64,000 nt of DNA from Actinoplanes sp. DH11 (GTDB lineage Bacteria > Actinomycetota > Actinomycetes > Mycobacteriales > Micromonosporaceae). The stretch is from contig NZ_JAHWGU010000036.1 of the NCBI RefSeq assembly GCF_020873875.1, forward strand, positions 1-64,000, written 5' to 3'. The notes below the pieces were generated by a model. That model was given only the letters and a program-made list of their open reading frames with translations, made no database searches and was not told where the DNA came from. The position numbers and the translations under genes are program-made. Position 1 is the first letter of the stretch. The number at the start of each line of letters is the position of its first letter. Shown here one piece after another: positions 1-9,364 of the stretch.

Positions 1-125
1 ACATCCGGACCTGGATCGCCGCCTGGAACCAGAACCCACGGCCGTTCATCTGGACCAAGACCGCTGAAGAGATCCTCGAATCACTCGCCCGATTTTGTAG
101 CCGAATTTCTGGCGCAGGACACTAG
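1..125 (+). CDS. IS630-family transposase, C-terminal end (partial)
   Basis: Reading from base 3 gives 40 residues, IRTWIAAWNQNPRPFIWTKT... ending ...RISGAGH, then TAG at 123-125. The W-N-x-N-x-x-P-F-x-W-T-K-T-A-E-E-I motif followed by a short Leu/Arg-rich helix is the typical C-terminus of IS630-family (Tc1/mariner superfamily, DDE) transposases; the catalytic core lies before the window. The TAG stop falls inside a CTAG that also belongs to a palindromic repeat (122-186). The stop therefore seems to be supplied by the target DNA, which fits the known preference of IS630 for TA in CTAG. Whether the rest of the transposase is intact cannot be seen here. Confidence 0.85.
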   Translation, partial: IRTWIAAWNQNPRPFIWTKTAEEILESLARFCSRISGAGH

Positions 126-186
126 CGCTACGAAATCGCTGTGATCAAGGGGCTGAAACCGCGATTTCGTAGCGCTAGCAGATCAA
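122..186. repeat. Palindromic element copy 1 (left arm truncated by IS630)
   Basis: The right arm at 158-186 (ACCGCGATTTCGTAGCGCTA followed by GCAGATCAA) is identical to the right arm of copies 2 and 3. The left arm survives only from CTAG at 122 to 142; its outer eight bases are replaced by transposase sequence. The 15-nt loop (143-157) starts GATCA as in the other copies when read in this orientation. Copies 1 and 4 share one orientation, copies 2 and 3 the other. Arms of 29 nt and a 15-nt loop give a 73-nt unit when complete. Confidence 0.9.
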
Positions 187-424
187 CACCGCCCCATGAT
201 GCGGTGCAGATGGCGGTTCCGCCGCGCAAACGCACCGCAGGCTGGTGGTGCGGAGGCCGTCGCCGGGGCGGGGAAGCGCACGCAGGGACTACATCGAAGG
301 TTTCGGCTGGCCGAACGCCGGACGGCGCTGGGCGGCCGGCTTCAGATCTCGGCCGTCTTCGGTGACGACTCGTACGTGCTGGGCGGCGCCGACACCCACG
401 TGGCGTGAGTGCCGACGCCGCTGC
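187..424. other. Gap with no supported gene
   Basis: Between the palindrome and the dehydrogenase stop there is about 240 bp without a convincing gene. A plus-strand frame ending with TGA at 406-408 reads ...AVFGDDSYVLGGADTHVA, which looks protein-like and could be the 3' remnant of a gene disrupted by the repeat, but I cannot assign a family. Short frames on the other strand have actinobacterial shadow composition. Confidence 0.4.
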
Positions 425-1509
425 TCAGAGCGTGACGACGGAGCGGGCGCCCTCGCCGCGGGCCATCCGGTCGAAGGCGGCCGGCACGTCGGCCAGGCCG
501 ATGCGGTCGGTGATCAGGTGACCGAGGGCGAGCTTGCCGTCCAGGACGTCGCGGGCCAGGGCCGGGATCTCCAGGTCGGTGTCCGCCTGGCCGTACACGG
601 ACGCCCGCAGGATCCGCGCCGAGCTGAAGATCTCCAGTGCGCTCAGTTGGAGCATGTCGTCGGCCGCGCCCATGCCGACGACCGTGACCTGGCCGCCGGT
701 GCGGGTGGCCCGCCAGGCGGCCCGGATGGTGGCGGCCCGGCCGACGCATTCGATGGCGTGGTCGGCGCCGCGGCGTGACGTGCGGGACCGGATGTCCTTG
801 GACAGGTTCTCCGAGGAGGCCACGAAGTCGGTGGCGCCGGCCGCCTCGGCCAGGCCTTTCTTCGATTCGTTGACGTCGACCGCGATCACTTGGGCGGCGC
901 CGGCGGCGCGGGCCGCGGCGACCGCCGACAGCCCGACCCCGCCGAGACCGATGACCAGCACGGATTCGCCGGGGGCGACCCGGGCGGTGTTGCGGACGGC
1001 GCCGGTCCCGGTGAGGATGGCGCACCCGAGAAGGGCGGCCAGGTCGAATTCCAGTTCCGGGGGTACGGCGATGACGGCGTTCTCCGGCACCACGACCTGT
1101 TCGGCGAACGCACCGACCCCGAGGGTGACGTGCACCGGGGCGTCGTCCAGGGTGAGGCCGTTCTCCAGGGCGGCGACGCCGTGCGAGGTGGAGCAGAGCC
1201 ACGGCTGGCCGTGTTCGCAGAACCAGCAGCTGCGGCAGGCGGGCTGCCAGTTCAGCACCACGTGGTCGCCGATCTTGGCCCGGGTGACGTGGTCGCCGAC
1301 CTCGACCACCTCGCCGGCGGCCTCGTGGCCGAGGACCAGCGGGTGCGGCGGCCGGAGCGTACCGTTGATCATGGAGAGGTCGGAGTGGCAGACGCCGGCG
1401 GCGCGGATCCGCACCCGCACCTGGCCGGGGCCGATCTCGGGGAGCCGCAGCTCGACGAGTTCGGCCGGGGTGCCTTCGGTCCGGACGACCAGCCCGGTCA
1501 TGTAACGGC

Positions 1510-1513
<4 letters not shown>
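425..1513 (-). CDS. Zinc-dependent alcohol dehydrogenase (MDR family)
   Basis: The 362-residue product is a medium-chain dehydrogenase/reductase. Catalytic zinc ligands are visible as GVCHSD (C42), LGHE (H63) and GC (C164). The structural zinc site is C93-x2-C96-x2-C99-x7-C107, and the Rossmann motif GLGGVG is at 189-194. It should oxidise a primary alcohol to an aldehyde with NAD(P)+ in the cytoplasm. Its ATG overlaps the stop of the upstream aldehyde dehydrogenase by four bases, so the two are translationally coupled and the aldehyde product probably passes to that enzyme. The alcohol itself cannot be told from sequence. Length and motif spacing are normal. Confidence 0.9.
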
Positions 1514-2915
<1,402 letters not shown>

Positions 2916-2919
<4 letters not shown>

Positions 2920-3548
2920 CGGCGTACCCCCTGGTCGTAGCGTTCGGTCAGGCCGGCGATCAACAGGTCCAGCCCCAGTTCGAAGGCGCCCTCGTCGACC
3001 GCGGCCCGGTGGGCCGCGAGTTCGTGGGCGCGGTGCAGGTGCGGATAGCGCTCGTCGTAGACGGCCGGGTCGGCCTCGAAGCCCAGCGCGAACGAGCCCA
3101 GCGCCGAGCCGGTGATCAGGTAGCGCATCAGGGCGCCGATGTGGGTGGCCCCGGCCCGCGACCAGCCGGCGTCGAGCAGCGCGCCGTAGACCGCCTCCGC
3201 CATGGCGAGCCCGGCCGGTCGCCGGCCGGGGCCGGTGGCCAGCACCGGAACGATGTTCGGGTGGGCGGTCAGCACCGCGTGGTACGACTTCGCCCAGAGC
3301 CGCAGTGCCTCGCGCCAGTCGCTGTCGCGGAACACGTCGATGTCGACCTGCGCCACCACCGCCTCGGCCACCGCGTCCACGATCTCCGCCTTGGTCGCGA
3401 AGTGGTTGTAGAGCGACGGACCCTGCACGCCCAGCTCGGTGGCGAGACGCCGCATCGACAGCGCGTCCAGGCCCTCGGCGTCGATCAATGCGGACGCCGC
3501 CTCGACGATGCGCTCCCGGGTGAGCAGCGCCTGCCGGGGCCGGGCCAT
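2916..3548 (-). CDS. TetR/AcrR-family regulator of the dehydrogenase operon
   Basis: This is a 210-residue TetR-type repressor. The N-terminal helix-turn-helix (about residues 10-55) contains the family hallmark MRRLATELGVQGPSLYNHF followed by a K-x-E-I helix. The C-terminal part resembles the TetR_C ligand-binding domain. It heads the operon with the aldehyde and alcohol dehydrogenases (its TGA overlaps the ALDH ATG). The 111-bp gap to the divergent ligase holds a 16-bp palindrome at 3585-3600. It most likely represses both directions until an acyl-CoA or aldehyde ligand binds; that is inferred from arrangement only. Confidence 0.88.
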
Positions 3549-3584
3549 GAGAACTCCCTGGAAATTACGGAATCAGCACTGGAC

Positions 3585-3600
3585 GTGTAAAAACTTACAC
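3585..3600. promoter_or_regulatory. Putative TetR operator
   Basis: GTGTAA-AAAC-TTACAC is a perfect 6-4-6 inverted repeat in the divergent promoter region between the TetR gene (start 3548) and the acyl-CoA ligase (start 3660). Its location fits autoregulation plus control of the ligase. Confidence 0.7.
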
Positions 3601-3645
3601 CGCTAGTTTAGGCGGAACTGCGACGTACATCACTCGCGGGCTTAC

Positions 3646-3653
3646 GAAGGAGG
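3646..3653 (+). promoter_or_regulatory. Strong ribosome binding site of the acyl-CoA ligase
   Basis: GAAGGAGG lies six bases before the ATG at 3660 and fixes that start. Confidence 0.85.
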
Positions 3654-3659
3654 CTCCGT

Positions 3660-5198
3660 ATGACGACGCTGTCCCTGGCGACCGTCCTCGCCGAGGCCGC
3701 GCGCCGCCACGCCGACAAGGTGGCGATCGTCGACGCCGGCGGCGAGCGCATCACCTACCGCGAGCTGTGGGCACAGACCCGGGCCTATGCGGCCGGATTG
3801 CGGGAGCTCGGCGTCACGCGGGGCGACACGGTGGCCGTGATGATCCCGAACGTGGCCGACTTTCCACGGGTCTACTACGCGGCCCTGTCGGTCGGCGCCC
3901 GGATCGTGCCCATCTCGCTGCTGCTCACCCCGGAGGAGGTCGGTTACGTCCTCACCGACAGCCAAGCAGACCTGATCGTCACGCACTCGGCGTTCCTGCA
4001 GGTCGGCGGCGCGGCCGCGGCGGCCACCGGCACCAAGCTGGTGAACGTCGGCCCGCTGCCGGCCGAGTTGCCGGCCAAACCGCCCCGGCTCGAGGAGGTG
4101 TCGGCGGGCGTGGAGCCGCTGCACACCTACGCGACCACCGAGGCCGAGGACATCGCGGTGATCCTCTACACCAGCGGCACCACCGGCAAGCCGAAGGGTG
4201 CCATGCTGACCCACCTCAACCTGGTGATGAACGCGGCGGTGAACGTCTTCGACGTGCACCCGCTGACCGGTGACGACGTGGTGCTGGGCTGTCTGCCGCT
4301 GTTCCACACGTTCGGCCAGACGGTCGGCATGAACGCCACCTTCCGGCTCGGCGGCACGCTCGTGCTGCTGCCCCGCTTCTCCGGCGAGGCCGCGATCGAG
4401 CTGATGATCCGCGAGAACGTGACGATCTTCCACGGCGTACCGACGATGTACATCGGCCTGCTCGAGGCGGCCCCGAAGGCGGCGAAGCTGCCCCGGCTCA
4501 AGCTCTGCGTCTCCGGCGGCGCGTCGCTGCCGGTCGCGGTGCTGGAGAAGTTCGCCGAGGCATTCGGATCACCGATCTGGGAGGGGTACGGGCTCTCCGA
4601 GACCTCACCGACCGCCACCACGAACCAACCGGTGTTCGGCGCACGGCCCGGCACCGTCGGGCACCCGATCTGGGGGGTCGACGTGGAGATCGCCCGCCCG
4701 GAGATCCCGGAGCGCATCGAGTTCGTGCCGGACGGCGAGCTCGGCGAGATCGTGATCCGCGGCCACAACGTCTTCGCCGGTTACCTCAACCGGCCGGAGG
4801 CCACGGCCGAGGCCCTGATCGACGGCTGGTTCCGCACCGGTGACCTGGGCGCGAAGGACGCCGAGGGCTTCATCCGGATCGTGGACCGCACCAAGGACCT
4901 GGTGATCCGTGGCGGCTTCAACGTCTACCCGCGGGAGGTCGAGGAGGTGCTGGCCCGGCACCCGGCGATCCAGCAGGTCGCGGTGATCGGGGTCCCGGAC
5001 GCCACGCTCGGTGAGGAGATCTGCGCCGTGGTGGTGCTCGAGGACGCCGGTGTCACCGAGCAGGAACTCGTCGACTGGTCCAAGGAGCGCCTCGGCAAGC
5101 ACAAGTACCCGCGGCAGATCCGGTTCGCCGAGTCGCTGCCGCTCGGCCCGAGCATGAAGGTGCTGAAGCGGGAGCTGCGCAAGCAGTACTCGGCGTAG
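3660..5198 (+). CDS. AMP-forming acyl-CoA ligase (long-chain-fatty-acid--CoA ligase type)
   Basis: This 512-residue adenylate-forming enzyme activates a carboxylic acid with ATP and joins it to CoA. The P-loop YTSGTTGKPKGAM is near residue 169, the GYGLSE motif near 309, RTGDLG near 392, and the hinge DRTKDLVIRGGFNVYPREVEE follows. A C-terminal catalytic lysine lies in SMKVLKREL near 499. The size is short, as in fatty-acid/aromatic ligases. It is divergent from a TetR-ALDH-ADH operon and shares the operator at 3585-3600, which suggests that it consumes the acid made there. Chain length or aromatic preference is not predictable here. Confidence 0.9.
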   Translation: MTTLSLATVLAEAARRHADKVAIVDAGGERITYRELWAQTRAYAAGLRELGVTRGDTVAVMIPNVADFPRVYYAALSVGARIVPISLLLTPEEVGYVLTDSQADLIVTHSAFLQVGGAAAAATGTKLVNVGPLPAELPAKPPRLEEVSAGVEPLHTYATTEAEDIAVILYTSGTTGKPKGAMLTHLNLVMNAAVNVFDVHPLTGDDVVLGCLPLFHTFGQTVGMNATFRLGGTLVLLPRFSGEAAIELMIRENVTIFHGVPTMYIGLLEAAPKAAKLPRLKLCVSGGASLPVAVLEKFAEAFGSPIWEGYGLSETSPTATTNQPVFGARPGTVGHPIWGVDVEIARPEIPERIEFVPDGELGEIVIRGHNVFAGYLNRPEATAEALIDGWFRTGDLGAKDAEGFIRIVDRTKDLVIRGGFNVYPREVEEVLARHPAIQQVAVIGVPDATLGEEICAVVVLEDAGVTEQELVDWSKERLGKHKYPRQIRFAESLPLGPSMKVLKRELRKQYSA

Positions 5199-5215
5199 CG
5201 ACCCGGACCGGGCCC

Positions 5216-5638
5216 TCAGCGGAGCAGTGGGGGCAGTTCCGCGACGATCGGCCGGTCGGCCGGCAGCCACGGGACGCTGCCCAGCTGGTCCACGGTCAGC
5301 CAGCGCATGGAGCTGTGCTCCAGCGCCTTCGGGACGTCGTCGCCCTCCAGGGCGACGGCGTAGACCCGGAGCAGGGCGCGGCCGTGGGCCAGCGGCACGT
5401 CCGGGCCGACCCGCTCACCGACCTTGACCCGGACACCCAGCTCCTCGGCGCACTCGCGGACCAGGGCGTCCTCCTCGGTCTCCCCGGCCTCCACCTTGCC
5501 GCCCGGGAACTCCCATTTGCCCGCCGCCTCGGGCGGTGCGCTGCGCTGGCAGGCGAGCACCCGCCCGTCGGTGATGATCACCGCCGCTACGATCACCCTG
5601 GGTGATGGCGAGGTTTTGACGTTCGGTTCCGGCGGCAT
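5216..5638 (-). CDS. Nudix (deoxy)nucleoside triphosphate pyrophosphohydrolase, MutT-like
   Basis: The Nudix box GGKVEAGETEEDALVRECAEELGV matches GX5EX7REUXEEXGU exactly. The 140-residue size and the flanking W-E-F-P-G segment fit the MutT/CTP pyrophosphohydrolase group that removes oxidised or odd nucleotides. I chose the ATG at 5638 (MPPEPNVK...). The frame stays open about 70 codons further, but that extension is Cys/Arg-rich, matches nothing expected of the family, and overlaps the start region of the opposite gene. Substrate (8-oxo-dGTP, 5-methyl-dCTP or CTP) is undetermined. Confidence 0.85.
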   Translation of the reverse strand: MPPEPNVKTSPSPRVIVAAVIITDGRVLACQRSAPPEAAGKWEFPGGKVEAGETEEDALVRECAEELGVRVKVGERVGPDVPLAHGRALLRVYAVALEGDDVPKALEHSSMRWLTVDQLGSVPWLPADRPIVAELPPLLR

Positions 5639-5822
5639 AGAACAAAGATCGCACAAAAGTTCACCGATCAGGTTGCCCGTTGCTGCCCCGATCGTCACGC
5701 AAACACGGATATGTGGGCGTGGACAGAGGTGTCCCGACAGGCGAAACTGTGGGGCACCGACCATGACGACACGGCGACAGTTCGGCCACAAGCCGGCAAC
5801 GACGCCAAGGGGGGTGCGGCTG

Positions 5823-6134
5823 ATGCGGTCCAGACGACGCCGGAACAACGGCGCCGACTACCTGAGTGACGCGATCGCGGTTCTGGGCGGGTGGACACGT
5901 GACGGGGTGCAGCTCCGGCGGGATCTGCCCTGTGACGACAGTCAGCATGCCGCGTTGACCGAGCGGATCAAGGTGGCGGCGGACACTCTGCACATCCGGC
6001 CCAGCATCCGCCGGGTGGACGGTCACACTCAGATCTGCCTCGGCGCCCAGGACGGGTCGGCGATCACCGATGGTGAGGTCACGCTGGCTGCCCGGATCGA
6101 GGATTTCTACCGCACTGTCGTCGAACGGTCGTAG
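5823..6134 (+). CDS. Pterin-4a-carbinolamine dehydratase-like protein, probably non-catalytic
   Basis: The 103-residue product has the outline of the PCD/DCoH fold: a GWTRDGVQLRR strand pair, an AALTERIKVAADTLHIRPSI helix, and an ITDGEVTLAARIEDFY C-terminus. True dehydratases carry an H-H-P-x motif in the helix-strand junction; here it reads H-I-R-P, so the second histidine is lost and activity is doubtful. Start ATG 5823 is chosen for the AAGGGGGG box at 5807-5814; an ATG at 5763 is an alternative that would add a basic 20-residue tail. It may be a structural or regulatory relative. Family assignment is moderate. Confidence 0.6.
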   Translation: MRSRRRRNNGADYLSDAIAVLGGWTRDGVQLRRDLPCDDSQHAALTERIKVAADTLHIRPSIRRVDGHTQICLGAQDGSAITDGEVTLAARIEDFYRTVVERS

Positions 6135-6158
6135 ACCGGCGACGATACGCTGCGCCGC

Positions 6159-6521
6159 ATGAGCGACGCGGTGTACGACAACAAGGGCCAGCTGGAACAG
6201 ATCCGCAGCGGCCTCATCGAGGGCGAACGGATCATCGCCGTCTACGACGCGATAGGCGCCGGCACCGGGTTCATCGGCCTCACCGACCGGCGGATCATCA
6301 TCCAGGACAAGTCCTACGTCGGTAAGCGCTTCGCGATCACCAGCATCCCGTACGGCAAGGTGAGCAGCGTCAGCGTGATCAGCAACAAGAGCTGGGCCGG
6401 CCAGTTCTTCTCCTCCGGCACCATCGCGATCACGGTCGGCACGCACACGTACGAGATCGAGTTCCGCGGGTCCGACAAGGCACACCAGGTGCACAACCTG
6501 ATCCTCAGCCGCGCGTCCTGA
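6159..6521 (+). CDS. Small PH-domain (bPH) protein
   Basis: The 120-residue soluble protein has a helix-poor, strand-rich pattern. An early block reads GERIIAVYDAIGAG, then GLTDRRIIIQDKS, SIPYGKVSSVSV, and a C-terminal helix. The T-D-R-R-I-I-I-Q-D turn and I-P-Y-x-x-V-x-S-V strand are typical of bacterial PH (bPH/YdjM-like) domains. No membrane segment or catalytic signature is seen. It stands alone on the plus strand, and a role cannot be inferred. Confidence 0.65.
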   Translation: MSDAVYDNKGQLEQIRSGLIEGERIIAVYDAIGAGTGFIGLTDRRIIIQDKSYVGKRFAITSIPYGKVSSVSVISNKSWAGQFFSSGTIAITVGTHTYEIEFRGSDKAHQVHNLILSRAS

Positions 6522-6554
6522 CGCCGCGCCCGACCCCGCGGACCGGCGCCGGGA

Positions 6555-7301
6555 TCAAGCCGGCGGTTCCGGCAGCACCCGGGTCGGCAGCGGGGTCTCG
6601 GTGACCGAACCGTCCGCGGCGCGCTTCAACTCGTACCCCAGCGGGCCCTCCCGATCCGCCACCGCCTCCGCGAGGGTGGTGCCGCGGTAGACCAGGCCGG
6701 CGCCGTCGTCGGTCGCGTACCCGTCCGGCAGCGTGCCGTCGCCGATCAGCTCGTGCATCTTCGGCCGACGCTGCTCCTCCGCGTCGTAGTGCACCCCGTT
6801 GCTGTACGGCAGCCAGCCCAGCCCGTCGGTGAACCCACGCAGCTCGCGCCCGTAGCTGTCGGTGCTGCCGCCGGTGTGCCAGCAGATCGAGCCGGCGGAC
6901 ACCCCGCTCATCACCACGCCGGCCTGCCAGGCCTCGTGCAGGATCTCGTCCAGGCCGTGCACCCGCCAGACCGCGCACAGGTTCGCCACGCTGCCGCCGT
7001 CCACCCAGATGATGTCCTGGGCCAGCAGGTGCGCGCGGATGTCGTCGACGTTCGGCATCGGGAACAACTGCAGGTGCGACATGGTGAACTCGGTGCCGGC
7101 GAACGCGGCGTAGAACGCGCCGATCCGGGTCTCCGGGTCCCCGGTGGCCTGGGCGAGCACGCAGATCCGCGGCGCCCGGCGGGCGTTCGCCAGCTCCGCC
7201 GCGAAGTAGTGGATCGCGCCGGGGCGCAGGCTCATCGAACCGTGGTGCCCCCGGCGGAAGAACGCACTGGTGGCCAGGATGGTGGGAACGTCGGCGGTCA
7301 C
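6555..7301 (-). CDS. Peptidase E-like serine peptidase (family S51)
   Basis: The product, 248 residues from a GTG at 7301, has the S51 nucleophile elbow GVSAGSICW and the preceding WVDGGSVANLCAVWR segment, and resembles dipeptidase E / cyanophycinase relatives. The GTG overlaps the TGA of the upstream nucleotidyltransferase gene (GTGA), which decides the start against the longer, Arg-rich upstream frame. A catalytic histidine is probably in the GVHYD segment. It is a cytoplasmic enzyme, likely acting on Asp-containing dipeptides by family analogy. Confidence 0.82.
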   Translation of the reverse strand: MTADVPTILATSAFFRRGHHGSMSLRPGAIHYFAAELANARRAPRICVLAQATGDPETRIGAFYAAFAGTEFTMSHLQLFPMPNVDDIRAHLLAQDIIWVDGGSVANLCAVWRVHGLDEILHEAWQAGVVMSGVSAGSICWHTGGSTDSYGRELRGFTDGLGWLPYSNGVHYDAEEQRRPKMHELIGDGTLPDGYATDDGAGLVYRGTTLAEAVADREGPLGYELKRAADGSVTETPLPTRVLPEPPA

Positions 7302-8131
7302 CGCAACATCATGGCGCACGCGTCGGCCGTCTCCAGCACCAGATCGGCCGCGACGTCGATGGCCACGCTGAGCTGCAGCGGATCGCCGCTGACCGCCGCG
7401 AATGCCGCGTCCACCCGGGCCCGGAACCGCTCCGGCGCGCCGGGCAACGCCGCCGCCGAGGCCACCGCGCCCTTCTCGTTCACCAGCCACCGCCCGGCGG
7501 CACCGTGCAACGCGTGCGCACACACTCCGACCAGCCGGAACAGGCAGCCCGCCACGTAGGAGCTGTCGCCGCGGGACACCGCCTTGCGCGCCAGGCCGAT
7601 CAGGAAGTCGGCCTCCCAGAGACCGGCCACGAGGGCCTCGGCGAGCGGCCTCGGATAGGTGCGGACGCGGCCCTGGAGGGCGGCCAGCTCACCGGCCGGG
7701 TCGGCCAGGACACGGCACAGAGCGAGTTCACCGGGGTACGAGAAGTCCGGCACCCCGAGCGGATGACCGGCCTGGCTGTGGAACGCGTACCGGCCCTGTC
7801 GCGCGTCGTCCCAGCAGCGGTGCACCCGATCCAGGTCGCGGTAGATCCAGTCCACCGGGTGGCCGGCGATCCGCAACCAGCCACCGCCGTCCACCCACGG
7901 CCCCCAGCCGCCGGGCTCGGTCACCGCGGCGCCCGGCCCGCCGACCGCCACGGCCAGCTCACGCAGCCGGGCGGTGTCCAGCGGCGCCCGGTAGTAGATC
8001 CCGAGGTCGGTGTCGGAATCCGGGGTGTGCTGACCGCGCGCCCGGCTGCCGCCGAGCACCACCCCGGCCACGCCGGGCACGGCGGTGAGGCGACGGGCCA
8101 GCTCGGTCAGGTCGGCATCGGTCAGCGCCAT
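7298..8131 (-). CDS. Nucleotidyltransferase-domain protein
   Basis: The N-terminus carries the polymerase-beta-superfamily signature GGSRARGQHTPDSDTDLG (G-S-x-A-x-G...D-x-D), the metal-binding core of minimal and aminoglycoside-type nucleotidyltransferases. The remaining ~200 residues are helical with Trp/His-rich segments and may bind the acceptor. 277 residues from ATG 8131 (MALTDADLTEL) is preferred; a 12-residue upstream extension is Arg-rich. It is translationally coupled to the downstream peptidase E gene. Whether it modifies a drug, a protein or tRNA is unknown. Confidence 0.75.
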   Translation of the reverse strand: MALTDADLTELARRLTAVPGVAGVVLGGSRARGQHTPDSDTDLGIYYRAPLDTARLRELAVAVGGPGAAVTEPGGWGPWVDGGGWLRIAGHPVDWIYRDLDRVHRCWDDARQGRYAFHSQAGHPLGVPDFSYPGELALCRVLADPAGELAALQGRVRTYPRPLAEALVAGLWEADFLIGLARKAVSRGDSSYVAGCLFRLVGVCAHALHGAAGRWLVNEKGAVASAAALPGAPERFRARVDAAFAAVSGDPLQLSVAIDVAADLVLETADACAMMLR

Positions 8132-8180
8132 GCCCCTACGGTGATCTTCGACCGGCGGCCGGCGCAATCACCGGTGGCTT

Positions 8181-9209
8181 TCAACACAGGCCGGTGGGCT
8201 CCAGGCGTACCCGATCGAGCGTTTCCTCGTCGAGCAGCTTGAGTTCCTCGTCGGTGAGGATCACCGACGAGCCGGCCTGAACGACTCCGCGCCGCGGCGA
8301 CACCTCGTCGCCGTCGCGCTTCGCGCCCGCCGCCCGGTCACCGACCTCGCCGGCACCCGCCCGGTCGCCGGTCCGGTCGTCGGCCTTGGTGCCGGGCTTG
8401 CCGCCCGGCTGGTCGCCGCTGCCGTCCTGGGGGCAGGCGGCCGCGCGACCCAGCGGCATACAGATCCGCAGCAGCCCCTCGCAGTCCTGGTCGGACTTGC
8501 GGCGCGCGCCGAAGACCACGACCCGGGCCTCCGGCTCGCGGGTCACCTCGGAGCCGACCAGGCGGCGACCGGTCGGCTGCCCGTCGGTGATCGTCACCAC
8601 GTACCGCAGCGTCTCCTCGCCGAACGCGCCCGGCGACTCGATCATCCGGGTGCCCCGGGGCAGCGACGGGTCGCGCACCACCTGCGTGTCGAACGGGATC
8701 ACTCGCGTCTCCACGTCGGTGCGCGTGGTCACCACCGGCTCCGCGGCCGAGGGTTCGGCGGAGGCCCGGTCGGGCGTGGCCCGCTCGGCGGGTTCCTTGT
8801 CGGGCGTACGGGCGGAGGGTGCACCCGTCCGGTCGGCGCGGTCGTCGCCCACCCGGGTTTTGCTGAGCTTGTCGGCGGCACCGGTCGCGGTCCGGGACGC
8901 GCGCGCCTGCGGTGACGTATGCCGTTTCGGCAGCGGCTCCGCGGCCGCGGCGGCCCGGCTCACCACCTCCGGGCTTTCCTCGAGCTGGGGCGCACCGAGG
9001 TCGGGCTCGTCGACCGGCTGTTCCGCCGAGGCGACCGGTTCACCGTCCCCGGTCATGGTGACCACGCCGGCCACGCCGCCACCGGCGAGCACGAGAAGCG
9101 CGGTCGCGCCCGCGGTCATCCGGACACCGAACGGCAAACGAGCCCACCAAGACTTTCGTGGCATTTCGAGCAGTTGCTGCAGAGAGTCACTAGTTGTCTG
9201 GTTTTGCAC
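8181..9209 (-). CDS. Membrane-anchored G5-domain protein
   Basis: After a short cytoplasmic N-terminus (VQNQTTSDSLQQLLEMPRKSWW) comes one membrane span near residues 27-50, then an Ala/Glu/Arg-rich linker. A G5 domain follows around 150-230: VETRVIPFDTQVVRD...LPRGTRMIESPG...VTREPEARVVVFG. G5 domains are extracytoplasmic, often linked to cell-wall peptidases or resuscitation factors. The C-terminal third is Gly/Asp/Lys-rich and has four cysteines. The GTG at 9209 is the probable start; ATG 9164 is an alternative. It is probably exposed at the wall side; partner unknown. Confidence 0.72.
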   Translation of the reverse strand: MQNQTTSDSLQQLLEMPRKSWWARLPFGVRMTAGATALLVLAGGGVAGVVTMTGDGEPVASAEQPVDEPDLGAPQLEESPEVVSRAAAAAEPLPKRHTSPQARASRTATGAADKLSKTRVGDDRADRTGAPSARTPDKEPAERATPDRASAEPSAAEPVVTTRTDVETRVIPFDTQVVRDPSLPRGTRMIESPGAFGEETLRYVVTITDGQPTGRRLVGSEVTREPEARVVVFGARRKSDQDCEGLLRICMPLGRAAACPQDGSGDQPGGKPGTKADDRTGDRAGAGEVGDRAAGAKRDGDEVSPRRGVVQAGSSVILTDEELKLLDEETLDRVRLEPTGLC

Positions 9210-9351
9210 CGAAGTATTGTGACCCCGAACCGACCGTACGCAAATCACCACAATGTCACCTAAATTGGCGACCCCCACGCCCCGCGACCCCGTTCCGGCG
9301 TTGCCAGTGCGAGGCGGAAAGTCGACAGCGGACCCGGAGGCGTCCCGGTCG

Positions 9352-9357
9352 TACGAT
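9352..9357 (+). promoter_or_regulatory. Putative -10 element of a leaderless promoter
   Basis: TACGAT ends seven bases before the ATG of the MarR gene (9365), a spacing typical of leaderless actinobacterial transcripts. No clear -35 box or Shine-Dalgarno sequence is visible. Confidence 0.4.
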
Positions 9358-9364
9358 CGGAACC

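Noticed and set aside
123..186. Palindrome as the terminal inverted repeat of the IS630 element itself
   Set aside because: Other copies have both arms without any transposase sequence, and the identity to them starts exactly at CTAG, which fits insertion into the palindrome better. The left IS end is outside the window, so this stays open.
245..778. Plus-strand frame of 177 codons overlapping the alcohol dehydrogenase 3' end
   Set aside because: It is antisense to a clear dehydrogenase and reads as Gly/Arg/Asp-rich shadow sequence.
5639..5848. N-terminal extension of the Nudix hydrolase
   Set aside because: The added ~70 residues are not Nudix-like and overlap the region just upstream of the opposite gene; ATG 5638 gives a normal-sized enzyme.
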